Positions 1-6,883 of a DNA stretch of 23,240 nucleotides are shown one piece after another. The translations under genes were made by a program, and so were the position numbers. Numbering within the stretch: position 1 is the first letter of the stretch; the number at the start of each line of letters is the position of its first letter. Where the stretch lies: IMG/VR virus record IMGVR_UViG_3300028394_002697, positions 1-23,240 of that record. The stretch is one strand, 5' to 3'. This DNA is from a virus. The notes below the pieces were generated by a model. It ran no database searches. It was given only the letters and a program-made list of their open reading frames with translations, and was not told the origin of the DNA.

Positions 1-111
1 CCAATCGTCGAACTAAAGAAGGAAAGCGTAGTGAGCGAATATCAAAACGCACTGCACAGACTGAACGCTGGGACATCCACCATGCTGATCGAGCGAAAGG
101 ATGAGTGGTGA
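1..111 (+). CDS. 3' end of an upstream phage gene (partial)
   Basis: The reading frame is open from the first base and stops at TGA 109-111, giving 36 C-terminal residues that end in ERKDEW. The next gene's GTG start (105) lies inside it, the same overlap style used throughout the window. By position it should belong to the head or head-tail connector block, but nothing in the 36 residues identifies a family. A GTG at 31 with an AAGGAAAG ribosome site in front could instead start a separate 26-residue peptide. Confidence 0.6.
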   Translation, partial: PIVELKKESVVSEYQNALHRLNAGTSTMLIERKDEW

Positions 112-1199
112 AGCAGAACAAGTACAGCGACCTCAAAATCTTTTCTTTCCCTGATAAGATCGCCAGCTTTCGCGACGATATTATCACCGCACCCATCTAC
201 GTGCGGATTAAGCCGACGAATATCTGTAATCACGCCTGCCGTTTCTGCGTTTATTCTGACGGCACAACTCGGCCCAAGGATCGGCCTGACTTGCACCTAC
301 AGGCTGGCATGCACACCAGCATGAATGAGCGGGACGTGATGCCACGAGATAAGGCGCTAGAACTAATAGAGGATCTTTCAAACATGGGAACAAAAGCCGT
401 CACCTTTAGCGGCGGAGGAGAGCCTTTGCTGCATAAAGACATTGTCGAGATTATGACTAAGACACTCTCGTCTGGGTTGGATCTATCCATTATTACCAAC
501 GGCCAACTGCTTGCGGGGGAAAGGGCAGAAGTATTGGGCAAGGCAAAGTGGGTGAGGATTTCGATGGACTACACAAGCGCAGAGCAGATGGCGTCGAGCC
601 GTAACGTGCCCGACAGATCGTTTGATTCTGTGATTCAGAATATAAAAAACTTTTCTAACACGAAAACAGAGAGCTGCGATCTTGGGATTAACTTTATTAT
701 TACCCGCTACAATTACGAGGGACTAGTTCCGTTTGCTAAGCAGCTCAAGGATTCAGGCGTGAGTAACGTCCGCTTTTCGCCCGTGTACGTGCAGAACTTT
801 AAAGAATATCACAACACGATTGCAACTAGGGTGAGGGAGCAACTGGCCGAATGCCAATCCTTTTGTGATTCAGATTTTACCATCAACACGACTTATGATC
901 TGGATAGCCCAAGTAAGTCGCCCGTTCGGCCATTCCATCGCTGTCTTTACGCTCAGGCCGTTTGCGTGGTAGGTGCGGATCTCAATATCTACGCATGCCA
1001 CAATACCGCATACAGCAATCACGGCCGGATCGCCTCCATGAAGGATCAATCATTTAGCCAGGCATGGTTCGGAGAAGAGGCGAGAGCATGGCATAAAAAC
1101 TTTAACCCTGGGGTCAGTTGCCTTCACGAATGCGCCAATCACGCCAAGGTGGCGCTGTTTGAAAAGCTGGCCACCGATAGTCACGACGCCTTTGTATGA
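105..1199 (+). CDS. Radical SAM enzyme with SPASM-like C-terminus
   Basis: Seen: the radical SAM cluster motif CNHACRFC with C41, C45 and C48, then FSGGGEP at 101-107, the glycine-rich SAM-binding motif, and a TIM-barrel-like sequence to about residue 260. The C-terminus holds C280, C287, C298 (GADLNIYAC), C339 and C343 (CLHEC), resembling a SPASM/twitch auxiliary-cluster domain. Known of the family: these enzymes reductively cleave S-adenosylmethionine to start radical chemistry on peptides, sugars or cofactors. The start is GTG 105 (GTG 108 is possible), overlapping the preceding stop. The next gene, an E1-alpha-like protein, overlaps it by ATGA, so the two are probably co-translated. The substrate is unknown. 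A role in modifying virion or host surface glycans or proteins is inference only. Confidence 0.88.
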   Translation: MVKQNKYSDLKIFSFPDKIASFRDDIITAPIYVRIKPTNICNHACRFCVYSDGTTRPKDRPDLHLQAGMHTSMNERDVMPRDKALELIEDLSNMGTKAVTFSGGGEPLLHKDIVEIMTKTLSSGLDLSIITNGQLLAGERAEVLGKAKWVRISMDYTSAEQMASSRNVPDRSFDSVIQNIKNFSNTKTESCDLGINFIITRYNYEGLVPFAKQLKDSGVSNVRFSPVYVQNFKEYHNTIATRVREQLAECQSFCDSDFTINTTYDLDSPSKSPVRPFHRCLYAQAVCVVGADLNIYACHNTAYSNHGRIASMKDQSFSQAWFGEEARAWHKNFNPGVSCLHECANHAKVALFEKLATDSHDAFV

Positions 1200-1810
1200 A
1201 CAAGCAGGATCTGATTGATTTTGAATTGCGCATTAAGGCGCTATTTGAACAGGGCAAGCTGCCATATCTGATTCACCTATGCGGGGGGAATGAAGATCAG
1301 CTCATCGAGATATTCAAAGACATCAAGCCGGGCGACTGGATCTTCTCAAGCCACAGATCCCACTACCACTATCTGCTCGCTGGCGGAGATCCTGACGTGC
1401 TTGAGCAAATGATTAGAGAGGGTCGTTCCATGTTTGTCTTTGACCGTAAGCTGAATTTCTATACGTCAAGCGTGTTGGCCGGCACTTGCGGGATAGCGGC
1501 CGGAGTAGCCCACACATTAAAAGAGCAGGGAAGCTCGGCAAAGGTGTGGTGTTTCTTGGGCGATGGAGCCGAAGACGAAGGCCATTTTTATGAGGCCGTG
1601 AACTACGTGGCTGGGGCAGACTTACCCTGCACCTTTATTATTGAGGATAACGATCGATCCGTGGATACGCCGAAGGCAGCTAGGGGAAAGGCCACGATGA
1701 CTTGGCCCGATTGCGTCAAGCGATACCACTACACCCCAACATTTCCGCATGGTGGCGCTGGATGTAAAGCCATGGTCACGTTTGATCCGTCCATTCGCCC
1801 GATCTGGTGA
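1196..1810 (+). CDS. Mini thiamine-diphosphate E1-alpha-like protein
   Basis: 204 residues. The ThDP/Mg motif begins LGDGAEDEG (GDG at 122-124) and ends in EDND about 28 residues later (N152), as in the alpha subunit of 2-oxoacid dehydrogenase E1. HRSHYHYLLAGGDP at 53-66 matches the E1-alpha active-site loop region (HGH-like histidines 56 and 58), and GTCGIAAGVAHTLK at 96-109 matches the conserved glycine/alanine helix. Usual E1-alpha subunits are about 330-400 residues, so roughly the last third is missing. The gene ends cleanly, followed by a good ribosome site for the next gene, so this looks like a short phage-type form rather than a fresh break. No E1-beta or E2 partner is in the window. 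It is coupled by ATGA to the radical SAM gene. The reaction is unknown. Confidence 0.8.
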   Translation: MNKQDLIDFELRIKALFEQGKLPYLIHLCGGNEDQLIEIFKDIKPGDWIFSSHRSHYHYLLAGGDPDVLEQMIREGRSMFVFDRKLNFYTSSVLAGTCGIAAGVAHTLKEQGSSAKVWCFLGDGAEDEGHFYEAVNYVAGADLPCTFIIEDNDRSVDTPKAARGKATMTWPDCVKRYHYTPTFPHGGAGCKAMVTFDPSIRPIW

Positions 1811-1827
1811 CAAGAGGAGTTTAGAAT

Positions 1828-2274
1828 ATGCCCGCCGTCACCATGCTCGATCGTCTAATTGAAGCTGCTTTTCAAGAGCTTCTAACTACAACCGTTACCG
1901 GGGTGACCTATCACTTGTCGCACGACAAGACCGAGAATATGCCGCCCTCAATCGTCATTAAAGCCACGCTAGGAACAGAGGAGCCGGTGCAGGGATCTGG
2001 CGTGTTTAGCGTACCGGTTGAAATCGTGGTCGATGATTCTTATGACGACACAACCCTAGACGCACACACTCGAAAATGCTCCAAGGTTCTGCAGGCTTTC
2101 TATGATTCAAGCCCGTTGGCGACTAGGTTAAACGCCACCACGGCCATCGGATCTGCCCGTTGTTACAACGCCAAGGTGGATTCTGTTGAGCCTGAGGCCG
2201 ACGATGAAGAGCGTACAATGCGTCGCACCTACAAGCTGGCAGTCATCGCACAACCGAATTCGATCGCGAGTTGA
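1828..2274 (+). CDS. Probable tail terminator protein
   Basis: 148 residues with a strong ribosome site (AAGAGGAG) before ATG. The plan fits tail terminator/completion proteins: an N-terminal helix (MLDRLIEAAFQEL), alternating beta strands with a mid-protein PVEIVVDDSYDD segment, a helix, and a final strand. It directly precedes the tail tube gene, the normal position of this protein, which caps the tail and joins it to the head. No sequence motif is diagnostic; the call rests on length, fold pattern and gene order. Confidence 0.55.
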   Translation: MPAVTMLDRLIEAAFQELLTTTVTGVTYHLSHDKTENMPPSIVIKATLGTEEPVQGSGVFSVPVEIVVDDSYDDTTLDAHTRKCSKVLQAFYDSSPLATRLNATTAIGSARCYNAKVDSVEPEADDEERTMRRTYKLAVIAQPNSIAS

Positions 2275-2292
2275 CACAAAATTTAAGGCAAT

Positions 2293-2640
2293 ATGGCAGC
2301 CACAACAATCGGAACAACGGGCCTACAGTTTGGCATTACTGCTGAATCCGGTGGGTTGGTGCAATCTTTCACAGAAACCCGCAACGTCGAGCGTGCAGAA
2401 ATTCGCAACTCGAGCGGCGAGGTGGTCGGTTGTGCCGTCTATAATCCCACGGATTCCTTCTCATTCTCTACCACCATCACAGGCGCTTATGCGACAACCG
2501 CAGGCGCAGTCCTCACAACCTTGGCAAATGCCACCAGCACCGGCGGTAAGATCGTAGTCGATAGCGTCACCGTTAATCGTACTAGCGAAGGATTCGTCAC
2601 GGTAGACGTATCGGCGACTCGATTCCCCAACATGAGCTAA
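2293..2640 (+). CDS. Probable major tail tube protein
   Basis: 115 residues, rich in Thr, Ser, Ala and Gly, almost entirely beta-type sequence with no hydrophobic export signal. This composition, its place between the tail terminator and the chaperone genes, and the hairpin terminator directly behind it fit the abundant tube protein of a siphovirus. It is shorter than most tube proteins (about 140-250 residues), so a minimal tube fold is inferred. The ribosome site is modest (AAGG before ATG). Confidence 0.55.
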   Translation: MAATTIGTTGLQFGITAESGGLVQSFTETRNVERAEIRNSSGEVVGCAVYNPTDSFSFSTTITGAYATTAGAVLTTLANATSTGGKIVVDSVTVNRTSEGFVTVDVSATRFPNMS

Positions 2641-2656
2641 CCCGCTCTGGCGGGTT
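2639..2656 (+). terminator. Hairpin terminator behind the tail tube gene
   Basis: AACCCGC, TCTG, GCGGGTT forms a 7-bp stem with a 4-base loop and is followed by TTTAT. It starts at the stop codon of the tube gene. The T tract is short, so termination may be partial. That would let the tube gene be transcribed more than the genes downstream. Confidence 0.5.
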
Positions 2657-2670
2657 TATGAGATCCTAAA

Positions 2671-3045
2671 ATGGTTGATAGCTTCTGGGGAACGACAAAT
2701 ATAAAAGTAGCTGCGGCCGTCGCAGCCTTTGGCGCAAAACTTAGAGAATCCGATCCGGTAACCTGCATCGTTGAGGAAGGTGGCCACAGAAAATTCACGT
2801 TCTGGTTCAGCACGGGTGGCGATCAAAATGTTAAATCAGAAATGGAATGCACTTGGGCAGACATGAAATCTGATCCAGAAGCGCCCATCCGATACGTCAA
2901 AGCAGCGCTACAGAATCGTGAGACACTTCTGGGCCTGATGAAGCGTGCAGAGCCTATTCTATCGATCAAGCGTGGTAGCCAAACGCTACTTATTTCAGAA
3001 AGGGCAAGCCCCGAACTAAAGCGGGCGATGATTAAAAAACTATGA
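2671..3045 (+). CDS. Tail-assembly region protein, unknown
   Basis: 124 residues, mixed alpha/beta, with a central WFSTGGDQNVKSEMECTW strand region and a basic C-terminal helix. It lies between the tube gene and the frameshifting chaperone gene and overlaps the latter by ATGA. I do not recognise a family; a tail-assembly or minor tail role is inferred from position. Confidence 0.5.
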   Translation: MVDSFWGTTNIKVAAAVAAFGAKLRESDPVTCIVEEGGHRKFTFWFSTGGDQNVKSEMECTWADMKSDPEAPIRYVKAALQNRETLLGLMKRAEPILSIKRGSQTLLISERASPELKRAMIKKL

Positions 3046-3425
3046 GCGAAGAAGCATTATTGCAGGAGCTGGACAACTCCCTTATCTCTCCCGATCGCTA
3101 CTTCAAAAATCAGAAGCTTGCGCCCTATACCGAAGGCAGCCGCCTGCTGATGCTTCAGGTGCGCGATGATGGCGATTCCGCCATCTATTTTGTCTGGTCG
3201 TTTATTTACCTGCATATCCTACTGGCGGAAGATCGTAAAAAGACCATCCGCCTAGCTTGGGATAAGGATGCGTTTAGAGAAAAGCTGATGGATTGGATTG
3301 CTGAGATGAGCGAGGACGATCGCAACACCGCCTCAGTCATGTGTTCCGCAATCTTGGCAGAGGCGAACAAAGCGCGAGTAAATGTTATCCCTTCAGCCAT
3401 AGCCGCACCGCCGGGAAACGCCTAG
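3042..3425 (+). CDS. Tail assembly chaperone, gpG-like
   Basis: 127 residues, largely helical and acidic. It sits one gene before the tape measure gene, the standard place of lambda gpG. The last codons carry the slippery heptamer G GGA AAC (3413-3419) followed by GCC TAG, so some ribosomes can shift -1 and read on to 3628. In siphoviruses the G and G-T products coat the tape measure protein and recruit tube protein; neither is in the virion. The start is ATG 3042, overlapping the previous stop. The frameshift signal makes this assignment firm even without sequence similarity. Confidence 0.75.
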   Translation: MSEEALLQELDNSLISPDRYFKNQKLAPYTEGSRLLMLQVRDDGDSAIYFVWSFIYLHILLAEDRKKTIRLAWDKDAFREKLMDWIAEMSEDDRNTASVMCSAILAEANKARVNVIPSAIAAPPGNA

Positions 3426-3462
3426 CGCCAGGAGGAACCGCCGCGTGCGTGTTTGTCCTGGC
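3413..3462 (+). promoter_or_regulatory. -1 programmed frameshift signal
   Basis: Slippery heptamer GGGAAAC at 3413-3419 in the correct phase (G GGA AAC), five codons or fewer from the zero-frame stop TAG. After a 7-base spacer, GCCAGGA (3427-3433) pairs perfectly with TCCTGGC (3456-3462) to form a 7-bp stem with a 22-base loop, suited to a stimulatory element. Lambda gpG uses the near-identical GGGAAAG. Confidence 0.8.
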
Positions 3463-3628
3463 AAAACATACTGGCTGGCCAATGGATTATATTCTGTGGG
3501 AATTGCCACTGGTAGCAGTCAATCAGGCAGATCACGTCTTTATGTTTATAGACGGCGTGAAGCTAAGGCGTGCGGCGCATATTGAAGGAAAAGAGATCCG
3601 TGACATGGAAAGGTTATTAGGATTATGA
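3419..3628 (+). CDS. T domain of the G-T chaperone fusion (-1 frameshift)
   Basis: Reached by a -1 shift at 3413-3419. The fusion protein is about 195 residues: 126 from the frame starting at 3042, then 69 from this frame, beginning RLAPGGTAAC. The segment GWPMDYILWELPLVAVNQ resembles the conserved Trp/Leu-Pro-Leu core of C-terminal tail chaperone domains. No good independent start is present, although AGGAGG at 3430-3435 lies 13 bases before an in-frame GTG at 3449. The stop TGA overlaps the ATG of the next gene. In the lambda model this domain binds tail tube protein. Confidence 0.7.
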   Translation, partial: RLAPGGTAACVFVLAKHTGWPMDYILWELPLVAVNQADHVFMFIDGVKLRRAAHIEGKEIRDMERLLGL

Positions 3629-4470
3629 GCGCCAGTTTAACAGTCGACGCCAGCAAGCTAGAGAAAGCCATGAAGGCTTTTATCGGCAATACCAAAGCCG
3701 AGGCATCAAAGGAGATGCGCATACAAGCACGCATGCTTTGCGTAAGCTTGGCAAACTCCACGCAGCCGTTCGGCCTGGGCAATGACGTTAAGAAAGTAGG
3801 TGAAAAGGCTGTCACTAGAGATATTGATCGCGTCTACAAGTCGGCCGCCAGCGCTTCTAAGGACATAGCAAAATTATCACTGCCTAACGGCAAGACTAAG
3901 ACGCAAAACGCTGAACAGATGGCGAAGGCGTTGGCGGCTCTTGTCTTGGGCAAAACAGGCGGAAGTAAGCGCAGGCGAACCGAATCTGCCCAGGATCTTC
4001 TAAATAGAATACGTCAGCAACCTTACGTAGGGACGCAAGTCGGGCCATTTGACGGTGGGAAACATCACGAATCAGCTCGGTATGGCAAATCAAAGAGAGT
4101 GCCTAAAAATCAATTCGTTCGGCAAATTGTTACAAAGGACAACCCTCTTGCCCGATATTTTAAAGATAAGCGGGGAAACGTGGGTATCGCAAAGTCAGGC
4201 TGGGCAGTTTGCGCCGGCATATTAGGCGGCTTTCGCGGTATCCCTAAATGGGTATACAGGCACACGGGCGGCGGCCGCGTGAACGATCAGAGTCAAACGG
4301 GGCTGGGCACTTTCTCTAAGCCCTATGTTCAAATGACTAATACTATCCCGTGGATTAACAACGTAATCAGCTCTGAAACCATACAGAAGTCTATTGACAT
4401 ACAGGTGTTAAAAATGATCAAGCGGCTGAGTATTATCGCTAATTACGAGAGTAAAAAGGCGGGGCTATAA
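3625..4470 (+). CDS. Minor tail protein candidate, unknown
   Basis: 281 residues, strongly basic (many Lys and Arg, including a GGSKRRR stretch). The N-terminal half is helical. The C-terminal half contains SGWAVCAGILGGFRGIPKWVYRH, a Trp/Gly pattern seen in tail-proximal phage proteins. It is placed between the G-T chaperone and the tape measure gene and overlaps both by ATGA-type junctions. A head-tail or tail-completion function is possible. I do not recognise the family firmly. Confidence 0.5.
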   Translation: MSASLTVDASKLEKAMKAFIGNTKAEASKEMRIQARMLCVSLANSTQPFGLGNDVKKVGEKAVTRDIDRVYKSAASASKDIAKLSLPNGKTKTQNAEQMAKALAALVLGKTGGSKRRRTESAQDLLNRIRQQPYVGTQVGPFDGGKHHESARYGKSKRVPKNQFVRQIVTKDNPLARYFKDKRGNVGIAKSGWAVCAGILGGFRGIPKWVYRHTGGGRVNDQSQTGLGTFSKPYVQMTNTIPWINNVISSETIQKSIDIQVLKMIKRLSIIANYESKKAGL

Positions 4471-5945
4471 TGGACGCTACAGCCACAGCCAAGCTCGCAC
4501 TGGATGCCTCTGGGCTGGATCGCGGTCTACAATCAGCAACCGCCAGCCTAGATCGATTTGCCAAGCAAACCGGCTCAGTCCTAGCCGGAGCCTTTGCCTT
4601 TGATAAGCTCATCGCTGGTTTTAGTTCAGCCATTGAGAAGGGCGATCAACTTCAAGATATTGCGGAAAAGTTTGGAGTATCGGCAAGCAAACTACAGATG
4701 CTGGGTAACGCGGCGTCAGTATTTGGCAGTGGAGTTGAGCAGGTAAGCGCTGGTTTAAATAAGCTTTCACTAGCGCAACAGAAAGCAGTATCAGGCGAAA
4801 CTGGTTCGGAGGCACTAGTGGCAACGTTTGCAGAAGTCGGCATCAGCTTAGAAGAACTTAGCACCATGGGAGCTGAGGATATTTTCCTAAAGATTGCAGA
4901 CAGCTTTGCAAGTGGAGCTAATGACGGAAGACAATTCGTTATAGTGAATGAACTCCTTGGCAAAGCTCAAACTGATCTAATAAAGGTACTTAACCAAGGA
5001 TCTGCAGCAATTGTTGAGCAGGGAAATTCGATGGGAGTATTTTCAGATGAAACGATTGCAAGCTTATCAGAACTATCGGATCAAATAAAACTATTGCAGA
5101 ACAATATCACGATAGGATTTGGAAATCTTGCAGCACTTATAAACCCATTTATCAAGGGTCTACAAGATGCGCTTGAGCTTGCCGTGATGCTCGGCATGGC
5201 AGTAAAGGAAGCGGCCACGGGTAACGTTGCTGGCGCCAGAGAAATTTACAAGAGAGCCAGCAATTTAGGCACTGAGAAAATGGCCGAAAGGGATAGGGCT
5301 GAAAAGGCCAAGAAGTCACCCGGCCGTGGAGATGCTGGCGAGGCCGTCGCAAATCAGAAGCAATTAGAAAAAGCCGAAAAAGACGCAATCAAAGAACGCA
5401 CTGATAGAGCGATGCAAATCCTAAAAGAAGAGGACGCCGAAAAGAAACTGGCTAACGATTCTTACGAGCGCAAAAGGGACACCGAGCGCGACAGAATGTT
5501 GGAAGCCGCCAATCTTGAAGTGAAAGCAGCGCAGGAAAAAATGAAAGCCGAGAAGGATCAGGCCACAAAGGAAAAAGGCATGGCCGCTGGCCCAGGCGGA
5601 ACCAGCAGGCAATTTGAGCAAGCCAGAGCTGGCACAGCAGGCGAAGTGCTTAACTTTGCTACTGGACTCGGCGATCGAGGCATTTCGCAAACAGTGCAGG
5701 GCGAAAGAGACAAGGCAGCCAAGGAACAACAGAAAATTAACAAGGCAGAGTTTGACGCAAAGGTGATGGAGCAAACTAGCGGGACAACAAAAGAAGGGCT
5801 GAAGCGAACAATGGCCAGCCGGCGCCAGGAGTTTATTAAAAAAGAAGCAGGCAAGGAAGCCAAGGGCGGTAAAACTCTGTCGGATATTTACACCGTGCTA
5901 AACGAAGCCCTGTCTAAAATAGTCGCCGCTCCAATGGTAACCTAA
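4470..5945 (+). CDS. Tail tape measure protein
   Basis: 491 residues. The N-terminal 200 residues carry the usual tape measure pattern: small-residue helices, QLQDIAEKFGVSASKLQML, and a serine/alanine-rich helical repeat region. At about 215-250 a hydrophobic stretch (FGNLAALINPF to LGMAVK) could be the membrane-inserting part. Residues 265-420 are Lys/Glu/Ala-rich coiled coil. The length sets tail length; at about 1.5 angstrom per residue, 491 residues suggest a short siphovirus tail near 70 nm (estimate). It follows the chaperone genes and overlaps the next gene by TAATG. Confidence 0.8.
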   Translation: MDATATAKLALDASGLDRGLQSATASLDRFAKQTGSVLAGAFAFDKLIAGFSSAIEKGDQLQDIAEKFGVSASKLQMLGNAASVFGSGVEQVSAGLNKLSLAQQKAVSGETGSEALVATFAEVGISLEELSTMGAEDIFLKIADSFASGANDGRQFVIVNELLGKAQTDLIKVLNQGSAAIVEQGNSMGVFSDETIASLSELSDQIKLLQNNITIGFGNLAALINPFIKGLQDALELAVMLGMAVKEAATGNVAGAREIYKRASNLGTEKMAERDRAEKAKKSPGRGDAGEAVANQKQLEKAEKDAIKERTDRAMQILKEEDAEKKLANDSYERKRDTERDRMLEAANLEVKAAQEKMKAEKDQATKEKGMAAGPGGTSRQFEQARAGTAGEVLNFATGLGDRGISQTVQGERDKAAKEQQKINKAEFDAKVMEQTSGTTKEGLKRTMASRRQEFIKKEAGKEAKGGKTLSDIYTVLNEALSKIVAAPMVT

Positions 5946-6586
5946 TGAGTGCCGTCATAGTTGGATCTCCTTCGTCGGGTAGTAAAGTCTTGCGCAGGGC
6001 AGACTTTTCTACGGAGCGAAATGGGCTGGAAACGCTAAACGAAGTCTACATTGTGCGCACGGCAGATCGCAAAACATTGCAGCCAAGCTTCGGCACTTTG
6101 CATTCCGCTTACTCCACCGCATCCACAACGTTTGCTCGCATGGCCGTGGAGAACTTTTCATTTAGAGGGCAAGACGGCGATTTGACGGAAATAAACGTAA
6201 CCTATGTCGGGCTGACTTCTAGCAGTGGCCTGCCTCCTGCGCTGGTCAGGTTTATTCCGACGCCTGGGGCCGGAATATATGGGCCAAACATGATTATCGA
6301 AGCGGAATTCTTGACCGATAAAAGCGAAACTGAGTTTATTCAAACAGGTGCGGGCGGCCTTTTAATACAAGCAGATCGCTTCCAAGCTGAGGGTCGCTAC
6401 ATGCCGACTGCAATTAATGGAACGAAAATGCCGTCTAACCCTAGACAGCCATTCCAAACAACCAGCCTTTTCCAACAAAACACTTACTTTGGCTACGTCC
6501 AGACATCTTTATCATGCGATAGACGCGGGATCTTTTTAGTGGCAAGGGTTAATTACGCCGAGGCGCAATCTGGCGTAGTTGGTTAA
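5945..6586 (+). CDS. Distal tail protein candidate
   Basis: 213 residues, beta-rich, with no export signal. It directly follows the tape measure gene, where siphoviruses encode distal tail or baseplate hub components. No motif identifies it further. Its start overlaps the tape measure stop, so it is expressed as part of the tail operon. Confidence 0.45.
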   Translation: MSAVIVGSPSSGSKVLRRADFSTERNGLETLNEVYIVRTADRKTLQPSFGTLHSAYSTASTTFARMAVENFSFRGQDGDLTEINVTYVGLTSSSGLPPALVRFIPTPGAGIYGPNMIIEAEFLTDKSETEFIQTGAGGLLIQADRFQAEGRYMPTAINGTKMPSNPRQPFQTTSLFQQNTYFGYVQTSLSCDRRGIFLVARVNYAEAQSGVVG

Positions 6587-6604
6587 TTAGAGATAGCGAA
6601 TCCT

Positions 6605-6859
6605 ATGAGAGAGCCGGAATTAAAAGAACTTAAAGGTGCTTCACGGCTTGCTCGTGAGTTCTTTAACGGACTGATCCGCAGGATTGAATGCACCAAGCCA
6701 ACGGCCGGTATTGGCATAGCGGTTACCGAACAAGACAATGGATTTGAAATCTCTGGTGATTATAATGTTGTTACTCTGAACGTATGCAGTAATGGAATCC
6801 CAGACACGCTTCTCGTCCTTTCGCCAAAGCCAGTAGAGGAAGAAGAGGAATTTGAATAA
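6605..6859 (+). CDS. Small tail-region protein, unknown
   Basis: 84 residues. A basic N-terminal helix (ELKELKGASRLAREFFNGLIRRIE) is followed by short strands and an acidic tail (PVEEEEEFE). No family is recognised. It lies between the distal tail gene and the fibre gene on the same strand. A small structural or assembly protein is a guess. Confidence 0.45.
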   Translation: MREPELKELKGASRLAREFFNGLIRRIECTKPTAGIGIAVTEQDNGFEISGDYNVVTLNVCSNGIPDTLLVLSPKPVEEEEEFE

Positions 6860-6883
6860 GAATTGACACAATAAGAGTACCAA

